Below, one piece after another: positions 8,733 through 16,754 of a stretch of DNA of 64,000 nt. The position numbers and the translations under genes were made by a program. The notes below the pieces were generated by a model. That model made no database searches. It saw only the letters and a program-made list of their open reading frames with translations, and had not been told where the DNA came from. Source of the stretch: Putridiphycobacter roseus (GTDB lineage: Bacteria; Bacteroidota; Bacteroidia; Flavobacteriales_D; Crocinitomicaceae); NCBI RefSeq assembly GCF_003234935.1, contig NZ_QKSB01000001.1:372001-436000 (forward strand), in the 5' to 3' direction. The number at the start of each line of letters is the position of its first letter. The stretch's first letter is position 1.

Positions 8733-9182
8733 TTATGAATTCAATTCTTCTTTTACGATAGTTGAAATCATTTTCCCGTCAGCTTTTCCATTTAACTGGC
8801 CCATGATTGGCCCCATTACTTTACCCATATCTTGTGGACCGGCAGCGCCCATTTGCGTCAACTTTTCTTTTACAAAAGCACGTACCTCGTCTTCACTCAT
8901 TAATTTAGGCATATAGTTTTCAATCACTTTTGCTTCAAACAATTCATCTTCCGCTAAATCCTCTCTACCCTCTTTAATATACAAATCATAAGTATCCATT
9001 CTTTGTTTGTACAATTTCATTACAATTTTACCTGCTACTTCATCACTTACTTCTGAACCTGCGCCACTAGTTGCTTCCAATAAAATTTTTGACTTTACAT
9101 CTCTTAATGCTGTTAATGTTTTTGAATCACGGGCCTTCATAGCCGTTTTAATATCGTTGTTAATTTGTTCTGTTAAGCTCAT
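8733..9182 (-). CDS. GatB/YqeY domain-containing protein
   Basis: 149 residues covering the whole YqeY family: MSLTEQINNDIKTAMKARDSKTLTALRDVKSKI at the start, then KIVMKLYKQRMDTYDLYIKEGREDLAEDELFEAKVIENYMPKLMSEDEV, and MGKVMGPIMGQLNGKADGKMISTIVKEEL at the end. The C-terminal half resembles the tRNA-binding tail of GatB, and the family is thought to have an RNA-linked role. It stands as a single gene with its own -7 box (9199-9206) and terminator. The family call is secure; the precise function is not known. Confidence 0.95.
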   Translation of the reverse strand: MSLTEQINNDIKTAMKARDSKTLTALRDVKSKILLEATSGAGSEVSDEVAGKIVMKLYKQRMDTYDLYIKEGREDLAEDELFEAKVIENYMPKLMSEDEVRAFVKEKLTQMGAAGPQDMGKVMGPIMGQLNGKADGKMISTIVKEELNS

Positions 9183-9198
9183 GTCAATTAATTTTTTA

Positions 9199-9206
9199 CA
9201 AAGATA
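9199..9206 (-). promoter_or_regulatory. candidate -7 box for the YqeY-domain gene
   Basis: Read on the minus strand the bases are TATCTTTG, matching the Bacteroidota -7 consensus TAnnTTTG. It is 17 bases upstream of the ATG at 9182. No TTTG -33 element was found at the usual distance. Confidence 0.4.
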
Positions 9207-9333
9207 AATATTTTATGGGTAGAAATGAATGCTGTATTGTTTTAAGTAAAAACAACAATATGCTGCCTCTAATTATCCTAAAATAATTTCCATTAACTTG
9301 GTCGTATTATTTTATAATTTCGTTATTACTTTT

Positions 9334-11835
9334 ATGTTCAAAAATATACGTCTAAAATTAGAACACATCCAAAGCCATTTTCTGTCTTTGCTGTTTGTTT
9401 TTTTTATTTGGGCCTTTTTTATCCGTCTTTTTCAAACCATTTTTTTAAGCTATCACCATAGTTTTTCAGCTGTTTATTATTGGTGGCAAGCAAAAGGTAT
9501 ATTAGAAGACATCAGTATCGTAAGTATATTTGTTTTCTTCTCGCTGCCCATTTACACCCTTTTCTACATTTTGCGACCCAAACTAGCAAACTCATTTTTC
9601 CTTATCCTCCTGGTTTTTTACGGAATATTGGAAGGTGCTTTGGTTTATTATTTTTCAGAATCTCTAACCCCACTTACCTACCTTACATTTACAAATACTG
9701 GAATTGAACAAGTTGGTGAAATTCTAAAAATATATGGTTTTGAAAGTTGGCAATTAATTTTTGTATTTGTATTATTTTTTGGGCTTTATTTTATATTCCA
9801 TTGGGTAAGTAAAAAAGTATTCTTTAAACGCATTCCACGCCTTATTTTACTCCTTTTTATCTTTGGCATTAGCAAAGCTTTCTTCTTTCCTAGCAAACCA
9901 CAACAGTTTAAAAGCGATTTAAATTTTAGCATACAAAAAAATAAAATTGGCCTTTTTATTCAATCTTATTATCAGGAAAAAAAAGCACTATCTATTGCTA
10001 ATAATACTCCTGTTGTAAAAGCAATTGAAACCTATCGAAGTACCCATTTAAAAGCACACGCCCCTTTATTTGAGTATCCTTTTTTCTCTAACGACACCTT
10101 GCCTAATGTATTGGGTAATTATTTCTCAAAATCAGATACCGCACCAAATATTGTATTTATTATTTCGGAATCATTGGGTAGAATTTTTTCAGGAGTAGAT
10201 GCTCGTCTAGGTAGTTTTACACCCTTTTTAGACTCCTTAACAGATCACAGCTTATATTGGAGCAATTTTATTGCCAATGCCGAAAGAACTTTTGGGGCTA
10301 TTCCAAATCTAATGGCTGCTGTACCTGAGGGAACAAAAGGTTTTTTAAACCTAAATGCTGCCATACCACTGCATTTTTCTCTTCCCTTACTGCTCAAAGA
10401 GAATAATAATTATCAAACCAGTTTCTTTTGTGGTGCGCCAATTGCCTTCGACCACATGCAAAACTACTTAATGACCCAAAAATTTGACCACCTATTTGGA
10501 AAACCTAATTTCCCTCAAAATAATATATACCAAACGATTTCCGATTCTTTAGGCAATGAAAAACAATTCAATTGGGGAGCAGAAGACCAAATAGTTTTTC
10601 AACATTATTTTAATGTTTTAGATTCCATTAATCCACAGCATCAACCATATTTTAATTTATTTTTAACCACATCTTTTCACGAGCCATACTCTTTTAGCAA
10701 TGCAGCATATTTTCAAAAACTTGCCAAAGCAAGAATTAACCATTTGGTATCGGGTGATAAAGAATGGCATTTAGCCATGACCAAACATTTTGCCGCAATA
10801 TTATATGCAGATTATGCTTTACAGCAATTTATTAAAGCTTATCAAAAACGGCCAGATTTTGACCGTACTATTTTTGTGATAGTTGGAGATCATTCCATTA
10901 AATTCATGACTAAAAATTCTCGGCTAGAAAAATTCCATGTCCCTTTACTCATCTATTCACCTCTTTTAAAACAAGCACAAAAATTTAAAAGTGTTGCTTC
11001 TCAAAAAGATGTCCCCGTAGCTCTTCAAGCCCTGTTAAAATATAATTTCAACCGAAAACTTCCCGATTTTCCAATCTCTAATTTTCACCATTTAGATACC
11101 TTAGTTGATTTCAACACCAAGTCTGTTGACTTCCCGTTAATGTCAGCGAATAAATTACTCAATAATTATTTTTGGAAAGATTATTTTTATGCTGCGGGTC
11201 AATTATTTAAGGTTAATGATAATATGGTACTTGAATCGATTGACAGTTCTGCTCTTTTAAAAAGCATGAGTAATCGCTTAAGTATTTACGCTACCTTAAG
11301 TAAATATACCTGTCTGGATAATAAAATAATACCTGCAACGGTATTTGAGCAATTTATTAAACACGACTTGCTTTTTCAGCAAACAGAAAGTTTTGAATTT
11401 GAAATTGGCATTCCTTCCAATAACAAAGCATTTTTGGATACTTCACATTTTGCAACCGGCTTACAATCCTTAAATTCTGGAAAATCCAAGTATATTTCTT
11501 TTATCCCCTCTTTTCCTTTATCTGGATCAAAACCAATTAGGATACAAGTTTATTTTAAAATTTATTGTCCAGATGCCGACTATCCTACCATTTACTTCAA
11601 CCATAAAATTGCGGCCTCAAAATCAGGAGAATTTACCTTATTCAATCGTCATATTTCGCGACCTGAAAATGCTACTTTTTATGAATCGGATAAAACAGGT
11701 TGGATGCATTATCGTGCTCATTTTTGGGTTAATCCGCAACAGTTGTCTGAAAATTTAATAGAAACTTATTTGTTTATGCCTGAAAAAAGAAACTTTTGGA
11801 TAGATGATTTAAAGATAGTAATAGAAGCTTTTTAG
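9334..11835 (+). CDS. LtaS-like sulfatase-fold membrane phosphotransferase
   Basis: 833 residues from the ATG at 9334. The frame is open from a TTG at 9298, but the ATG gives a normal basic N-terminus (MFKNIRLKLEHIQSHF). The first ~190 residues hold about five membrane helices. An extracytoplasmic alkaline-phosphatase/sulfatase domain follows (~260-590): APNIVFIISESLGR (metal site), AERTFGAIPN with Thr319 as the likely nucleophile, SFHEPYSF, and FVIVGDHSIKF (metal site). This is the plan of lipoteichoic acid synthases and related phosphoglycerol/phosphoethanolamine transferases. The last ~200 residues are beta-rich and end KRNFWIDDLKIVIEAF, perhaps a carbohydrate-binding-like module. Gram-negative bacteria lack lipoteichoic acid, so the acceptor is probably another envelope glycan or lipid. 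Confidence 0.88.
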   Translation: MFKNIRLKLEHIQSHFLSLLFVFFIWAFFIRLFQTIFLSYHHSFSAVYYWWQAKGILEDISIVSIFVFFSLPIYTLFYILRPKLANSFFLILLVFYGILEGALVYYFSESLTPLTYLTFTNTGIEQVGEILKIYGFESWQLIFVFVLFFGLYFIFHWVSKKVFFKRIPRLILLLFIFGISKAFFFPSKPQQFKSDLNFSIQKNKIGLFIQSYYQEKKALSIANNTPVVKAIETYRSTHLKAHAPLFEYPFFSNDTLPNVLGNYFSKSDTAPNIVFIISESLGRIFSGVDARLGSFTPFLDSLTDHSLYWSNFIANAERTFGAIPNLMAAVPEGTKGFLNLNAAIPLHFSLPLLLKENNNYQTSFFCGAPIAFDHMQNYLMTQKFDHLFGKPNFPQNNIYQTISDSLGNEKQFNWGAEDQIVFQHYFNVLDSINPQHQPYFNLFLTTSFHEPYSFSNAAYFQKLAKARINHLVSGDKEWHLAMTKHFAAILYADYALQQFIKAYQKRPDFDRTIFVIVGDHSIKFMTKNSRLEKFHVPLLIYSPLLKQAQKFKSVASQKDVPVALQALLKYNFNRKLPDFPISNFHHLDTLVDFNTKSVDFPLMSANKLLNNYFWKDYFYAAGQLFKVNDNMVLESIDSSALLKSMSNRLSIYATLSKYTCLDNKIIPATVFEQFIKHDLLFQQTESFEFEIGIPSNNKAFLDTSHFATGLQSLNSGKSKYISFIPSFPLSGSKPIRIQVYFKIYCPDADYPTIYFNHKIAASKSGEFTLFNRHISRPENATFYESDKTGWMHYRAHFWVNPQQLSENLIETYLFMPEKRNFWIDDLKIVIEAF

Positions 11836-11847
11836 GAAAAAAATATC

Positions 11848-12252
11848 ATGATGGAAATAAAAAACACCAATCACATTTATAAAGAAAAACTCAAAAAAAC
11901 TGAACGCTTTGCCATTTGGATTACTGATAGAATTGGTACTATTGGCTTTTTTTTTATAATATTTTCATGGACACTTCTTTGGTTAGGATGGAACATGTTT
12001 GTACCAATACAATTCCGATTTGATCCATACCCTGCTTTTGTTCTTTGGCTTTTTATTTCTAATATGATACAAATATTTTTAATGCCTCTTTTAATGGTTG
12101 GTCAAAATCTTCAAGCTAAAAGAGCTGAAATTCGTGCTGAAAATGATTTTAATGTCAATATCAAAGCCGAAAAAGAAATTGCGGTTCTTATGAAAGAAAT
12201 GAAGGAGTTAAAAGACATGATACAACAATTATCTAAGCATCAGACACTGTAA
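11848..12252 (+). CDS. DUF1003 family membrane protein
   Basis: 134 residues. The family core is clear: ERFAIWITDRIGTIGFFFIIFSWTLLWLGWN (first membrane helix), FDPYPAFVLWLFISNMIQIFLMPLLMVGQNLQAKRAEIRAENDFNVNIKAE (second helix and the characteristic basic/acidic stretch). A C-terminal coiled coil (EIAVLMKEMKELKDMIQQLSKHQ) closes it. There are two adjacent ATG codons at 11848 and 11851. It follows the LtaS-like gene by 12 bases, so the two are likely cotranscribed. The family function is unknown. Confidence 0.9.
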   Translation: MMEIKNTNHIYKEKLKKTERFAIWITDRIGTIGFFFIIFSWTLLWLGWNMFVPIQFRFDPYPAFVLWLFISNMIQIFLMPLLMVGQNLQAKRAEIRAENDFNVNIKAEKEIAVLMKEMKELKDMIQQLSKHQTL

Positions 12253-12301
12253 AACACATTACCCTCTTTCTTAAATTAAATTTTTTAGTAATCGCTTTTA
12301 G

Positions 12302-13477
12302 TCAACCCTTAAAGGATGAAAAATCACGCATAGTTCGTACATCTATACCTGCTGCTTTTACCACTGCTTTTTTTCCGTAACGGTCTTTCATTTTATCCAT
12401 GGCTTGGTACAATTGCAACATTTTAATGTCTTCAAATAAATTAATTTGATGCCCTCCTTCCACCAAGTGACTGAATCGAATACCTATCAACCGAATTCTT
12501 ACCCTACGGGTATACAAACTCTTGTACAAATCGAGAATTAACGGAATAATGGCATGGTCGGCTGCCGTATAGGGAATTTTAGCTTGTTTGGTAAAGGTTT
12601 GAAAGTCGGAATAACGCAACTTAACCGTAATACAAGCCGTTAACTTATTTTTCTTTCTTAAATCATATGTCAACTGCTCTCCCATGGCCATTAGAACACC
12701 TTTTAATAAGTAATCATCCGTAGTATCTTTATCAAAAGTTCGCTCCACCGACATGGACTTTCGTTCGCTATAAGGTACCACTGGACTGTTGTCAATTCCG
12801 TTGGCTTTTTTCCATATTTCTTTACCATTTTTGCCGAATACACCATTCAAAATATCCACAGGCATCTCCTGTATAGTCACGATTTTCTTTACCCCTAAAT
12901 CGCGGAGACTCTTATAGGTTTTTTCCCCAACCATGGGGATTTTACGGACCGACAAGGGGGCTAAAAAACTTTTTTCCACGCCTGCGTTTACCACAATTTC
13001 GTTATTGGGCTTGGCTTCCCCGGTCGCTATTTTCGATACTGTTTTATTCAATGAAAGTCCCAAGGAAATGGGCAAACCACTTTCATTGATTATTTTTTTT
13101 CTCAATTCTGAAGCCAGCTTTACATTTCCAAAAAAACGGTCCATTCCAGTTAAGTCAATATAAAATTCATCAATCGAAGATTTTTCAAAAACAGGAATAG
13201 TATCGCGAATAATATCGGTAACTAAAGTAGAATACTTGGTGTAAATACCTGAAGTCCCCCTGAGGTAAATTCCTTCGGGACAAAGTTGCTTGGCCATGCG
13301 AATAGGCATACCTGAATGTACACCAAACATACGGGCTTCATAACTACAGGAAGAAACTACACCACGGTCGGAAGTGCCGCCAATAATTACGGGCTTGCCT
13401 GCTAGTTTACTATCCATTAATCGTTCACAGGACACAAAAAAAGTATCCAAATCCATATGCAATATTGATCTGTTCAT
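12302..13477 (-). CDS. dinB: Y-family DNA polymerase IV
   Basis: 391 residues, full length for a DinB polymerase. Motifs in order: HMDLDTFFVSCER (metal-binding Asp9, steric-gate aromatic), SSCSYEARMFGVHSGMPI, KSSIDEFYIDLTG (catalytic Asp-Glu pair), the thumb with PISLGLSLNKTVSKIATGEAKPNNE, and the little-finger domain from about 240 (KSMSVERTFDKDTTDD). It performs error-prone or translesion synthesis opposite damaged bases. It lies 23 bases downstream of the short dnaE and is very likely in the same operon, a damage-tolerance pairing common in Bacteroidota. Confidence 0.95.
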   Translation of the reverse strand: MNRSILHMDLDTFFVSCERLMDSKLAGKPVIIGGTSDRGVVSSCSYEARMFGVHSGMPIRMAKQLCPEGIYLRGTSGIYTKYSTLVTDIIRDTIPVFEKSSIDEFYIDLTGMDRFFGNVKLASELRKKIINESGLPISLGLSLNKTVSKIATGEAKPNNEIVVNAGVEKSFLAPLSVRKIPMVGEKTYKSLRDLGVKKIVTIQEMPVDILNGVFGKNGKEIWKKANGIDNSPVVPYSERKSMSVERTFDKDTTDDYLLKGVLMAMGEQLTYDLRKKNKLTACITVKLRYSDFQTFTKQAKIPYTAADHAIIPLILDLYKSLYTRRVRIRLIGIRFSHLVEGGHQINLFEDIKMLQLYQAMDKMKDRYGKKAVVKAAGIDVRTMRDFSSFKG

Positions 13478-13500
13478 GTTCTATTTTAATTGAAAATTAA

Positions 13501-16500
13501 TTATGCACTTGCTTGTTTGGGGACCACCGGCTTACTATTTCCACCTTTACTTTCTGCATAACGAGGATCGTCGATCACGGGCAACTTTTTAATCCGTATT
13601 ACCTCAATGGAAACACAATCGAATTCAATTTTAACAGTGCCTTTAATGGCGTACACTCCTTTTCCTCTAATAGGAAATTTTTCTGCTACCAAGGGAAAAT
13701 GAACCGTATCAATCCAACCCAATGTTTTGTCTAAAAAAGTACCAAACAACATTTTTTTCCCACTGGCTGTCCCCGTTGTTTTTACCGTTACCAAATAACC
13801 TTTAAGCCACACCTCTTTGTTTTCATATGCTTTTAAATCTTTTGCCAGTAACTCATTGGTATTTGGATTTTCCAGCAACTGAAAAAAGGAATACAAGGAA
13901 AACCCTAAAAGTTCTAACTGATCAAAAGCATCCGCCTTCCAAGATCTATCTAGAGTAGGAAATTGATAGGTTTTATTGGGAATATCGAATAAGCTTTTGG
14001 TTTTTACTCCTGCCAGTTTATTTTTATACAAATGCACCTCCCAAAGCAATTCTCTTTTATTGACTTTTGTAAAGCGAAAAGCATTAATTCTGATCAAAAT
14101 AATTAATTGTTCCAAACTCATGTTTACCCTTTTAATAAAATTAGACAAGCTGGTAAAAATTCCATTTTCGCTTCTTTCAATGATAATTTTTTGGGTTGAC
14201 TTTGTTTCAAAACCGTGTAAAAACCCAAAGCCTATATAAATGTCTTTCCCTTTAATAATGGTTTTATTTTCACTATTATTTACACAAGGCGGATGAAGGA
14301 TTGCTCCCCACTTTTGGGCTTCTAAAAAATACAATTCCGTACTATAAAATCCGCCTCCATTATTGACCGTTGCCACCATGTATTCTAAAGGGAAATAAGA
14401 CTTTAAATAAAGGGACTGGTAACTTTCTACCGCATAAGAAGCCGAGTGACCTTTGGCAAAGGCATACCCCGCAAAACTTTCAATTTGTCGCCAAATCTCA
14501 GTCACCATAGTTTGTGTATGCCCCTTGGCAATGGCATTATTGAAGAACTTATTTTTCACATCTTGAAAAGTTTCACGAGAACGAAATTTACCCGCCATGC
14601 CCCGCCGCAACACATCCGCTTCCCCAAGGTCTAAGCCACCAAATAAATGCGCTACTTTTAACACATCTTCTTGGTATACCATTACCCCATAAGTTTCGGG
14701 CATAATCGAGAGCATGATAGGGGGCGCATCTTTTCTTTTTTCCGGAAAACGAAAGCGTTCAATATAAGTTTTCATCATTCCCGACTTTGCTACACCGGGT
14801 CGGATGACAGAACTTGCCGCTACCAAAGCCAAATAATTATCGACTTGCAGTTTTTTTAAGAGCATACGCATGGCGGGAGATTCCACATAAAAACAACCAA
14901 TAGCTTCGGCTTTTTTAATGTAATCATTTACCACTTTATCCTTTTTCAAATATAAAACATCATGCACAGTATCAAACACATCCATCCCCTTATTTTCCTT
15001 TACAATTTGAATGGCATCTTTAATTTTACCCAAACCCCGTTGACTTAAAATATCGTATTTATACAAGCCTACATCTTCCGACACTACCATATCGAACTGC
15101 AAGGTAGGATAACCCTTGGGTGGTAAAAAAGTAGCGCAAAAATAAGCAATGGGTTTATCGGCTATAATGATTCCTCCCGCGTGCACACTCAAGTAACTGG
15201 GGAAATTTTGCATGTAATGGGCATAGCGAATAATTTGTTTCGAAATACTATCCAACTCACTTACGACAAAATGGCCACGACTCAGTTTTTCAATGTCGCT
15301 TACTGGTAATCCAAATACTTTTCCTAATTCCCGCACCAGCCCTTTATATTGAAAGGTATTATAGGTGCAAACTAAGGCTGCATTCGGGTATTTTTCAAAA
15401 ATATAACGGGTGACATCTTCTCGGTCTTGCCAAGAAAAATCCAAGTCAAAATCGGGCGGACTGGTACGGTACAAGTTGATAAAACGCTCGAAATAAAGAT
15501 TCAGTTCCATGGGATCCACATCTGTAATTCCTAATAAATAAGCTACCAGACTATTCGCACCACTCCCCCGTCCAACATGAAAATAACCCTGTTGATTTGC
15601 ATAAGTAATAATATCCCAATTGATTAAGAAATAAGAAACAAAAGACTTCGCTTGAATCATTTTCAATTCCATTTCAATCCGCGCTAACAACTCATCTGTT
15701 ATTTTTTGATAGCGTTTTTTAATACCAGCATAGGCCAATTCCCTCAATAATATAATATCGTTAGCTTGGTCGGTTTGAAAAACACTTAAATTTTCATTTT
15801 CGGCATGTGGTGCAATGTTAAAATGGACATGACATTGATTGAGCAAGTATTGGGTATTCGCAATAATTTCAGGATATGCTTCAAACTGACTTAGCAGAGT
15901 ATCTCGTCCAATCATAGCTTCAGATCTTTTGGCTACTGCTTCAGGTTTAAGCATACTTAACAAGACATTTAAATCTATTGCCCTTAATAATTGATGAATG
16001 TTGTGGGAGCGATTGTTCGTAAAAGTAACCGTTTGCATGACCACCATTTTATGGGTCGGAATTTTTTTCAATGATAGCTGAGACAAATCATTGATGGCCA
16101 CCCCTACAAACTCATTCCCCTTTAATGATCGCCTGCTGTTTTCAATTGAAAAAGGGTAAACGATAAAACATTGAGAAAGATCAGATCTTTCAAAAAGCAC
16201 CTCCCTTTCATCCTCATTTTTAGCCAATAAAAAAGCCGTTAAATAGGTGTTGATTTGTTGAAAACCGATATTATTTTGTGCCAACACAACCTGTTTTTGG
16301 TCAATCCCCACCCTAAAATCAACCCCTAAAACAGGTTTAATTTGTTGCTTTTTTGCCAAGCGAATAAAATCCACACAAGCCGAAGTGGTATTGATGTCGG
16401 TTAAAGCCATAACAGCATGTCCATGCATGGTACCCAACTGTAATAATTGGTCGACACTTAATATGCCATAACGCAAACTGTAATAGGTATGAGTATTTAA

Positions 16501-16506
16501 AAGCAC
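13501..16506 (-). CDS. short-form DNA polymerase III alpha subunit (error-prone/DnaE2-like)
   Basis: 1001 residues, shorter than a replicative DnaE. The N-terminal PHP domain is recognisable but eroded: HTHTYYSLRYG replaces the usual HxH..S motif spacing. The palm holds GRGSGANSLVAYLLGITDVDP and PPDFDLDFSW with catalytic Asp352 and Asp354. Then come the fingers (YGVMVYQEDVLKVAHLFGGLDLGEADVLRRGM), AGYAFAKGHSASYA, the helix-hairpin-helix region (~780-850) and a C-terminal OB fold (~890-985). The start is GTG at 16506; an in-frame TAA two codons upstream excludes anything longer. With dinB downstream it forms a translesion-synthesis operon. Palindromes at 16609-16646 upstream are candidate operators. 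The role as a second, damage-inducible polymerase is inferred from length and context. Confidence 0.88.
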   Translation of the reverse strand: MLLNTHTYYSLRYGILSVDQLLQLGTMHGHAVMALTDINTTSACVDFIRLAKKQQIKPVLGVDFRVGIDQKQVVLAQNNIGFQQINTYLTAFLLAKNEDEREVLFERSDLSQCFIVYPFSIENSRRSLKGNEFVGVAINDLSQLSLKKIPTHKMVVMQTVTFTNNRSHNIHQLLRAIDLNVLLSMLKPEAVAKRSEAMIGRDTLLSQFEAYPEIIANTQYLLNQCHVHFNIAPHAENENLSVFQTDQANDIILLRELAYAGIKKRYQKITDELLARIEMELKMIQAKSFVSYFLINWDIITYANQQGYFHVGRGSGANSLVAYLLGITDVDPMELNLYFERFINLYRTSPPDFDLDFSWQDREDVTRYIFEKYPNAALVCTYNTFQYKGLVRELGKVFGLPVSDIEKLSRGHFVVSELDSISKQIIRYAHYMQNFPSYLSVHAGGIIIADKPIAYFCATFLPPKGYPTLQFDMVVSEDVGLYKYDILSQRGLGKIKDAIQIVKENKGMDVFDTVHDVLYLKKDKVVNDYIKKAEAIGCFYVESPAMRMLLKKLQVDNYLALVAASSVIRPGVAKSGMMKTYIERFRFPEKRKDAPPIMLSIMPETYGVMVYQEDVLKVAHLFGGLDLGEADVLRRGMAGKFRSRETFQDVKNKFFNNAIAKGHTQTMVTEIWRQIESFAGYAFAKGHSASYAVESYQSLYLKSYFPLEYMVATVNNGGGFYSTELYFLEAQKWGAILHPPCVNNSENKTIIKGKDIYIGFGFLHGFETKSTQKIIIERSENGIFTSLSNFIKRVNMSLEQLIILIRINAFRFTKVNKRELLWEVHLYKNKLAGVKTKSLFDIPNKTYQFPTLDRSWKADAFDQLELLGFSLYSFFQLLENPNTNELLAKDLKAYENKEVWLKGYLVTVKTTGTASGKKMLFGTFLDKTLGWIDTVHFPLVAEKFPIRGKGVYAIKGTVKIEFDCVSIEVIRIKKLPVIDDPRYAESKGGNSKPVVPKQASA

Positions 16507-16590
16507 CGCTTAATTAAGTATTAATAAGTTATAATTCCCCAAATGCTTTATTCAGGTTTTTTTATGCTACTTCGGTGCCGGATTGTTTTA

Positions 16591-16598
16591 CAAAACTA
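16591..16598 (-). promoter_or_regulatory. candidate -7 box for the dnaE-dinB operon
   Basis: Read on the minus strand it is TAGTTTTG, a match to TAnnTTTG, about 85 bases before the GTG start. The -33 region expected for this promoter falls on the two palindromes at 16609-16646, so a protein bound there should block it. Confidence 0.45.
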
Positions 16599-16601
16599 CA
16601 T

Positions 16602-16609
16602 TATTTTTG
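16602..16609 (+). promoter_or_regulatory. candidate -7 box for the DUF255 thioredoxin gene
   Basis: The plus strand reads TATTTTTG, a match to TAnnTTTG, whose last base is the first base of the palindrome at 16609. The start codon at 16755 lies about 145 bases away. No clear -33 TTTG is present. Confidence 0.35.
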
Positions 16610-16646
16610 ATTAATTATTAATCTTTTTATTGATTAAATTTTAATC
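16609..16646. promoter_or_regulatory. tandem palindromic operator candidates GATTAA-N3-TTAATC
   Basis: Two perfect 6-base inverted repeats with 3-base spacers, GATTAATTATTAATC at 16609-16623 and GATTAAATTTTAATC at 16632-16646, lie 23 bases apart centre to centre (about two helical turns). Each is followed by CTTTTTATT, so the two also form a longer direct repeat. They sit between divergent genes (dnaE at 16506, thioredoxin lipoprotein at 16755) and overlap or adjoin both candidate promoters. The arrangement suggests cooperative binding of a dimeric repressor. Confidence 0.6.
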
Positions 16647-16754
16647 TTTTTATTTTATCTATTAAACCAAACAATGCTAACAAGAGAAGACATTGAAACA
16701 GAACATTCAATAATAATTAATACTACACTCAACAAAAAAAACTACCTTAATCCC

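Noticed and set aside
5260-9182. Anti-phage system around the caspase gene
   Set aside because: Neighbours are a YqeY-domain gene with its own terminator and a convergent DUF4252-like gene; no reverse transcriptase, nucleotidyltransferase, STAND protein or pore-forming partner is present.
9298-9333. TTG start for the LtaS-like gene
   Set aside because: The ATG at 9334 gives a normal N-terminus with basic residues before the first membrane helix; the extra 12 residues show nothing conserved.
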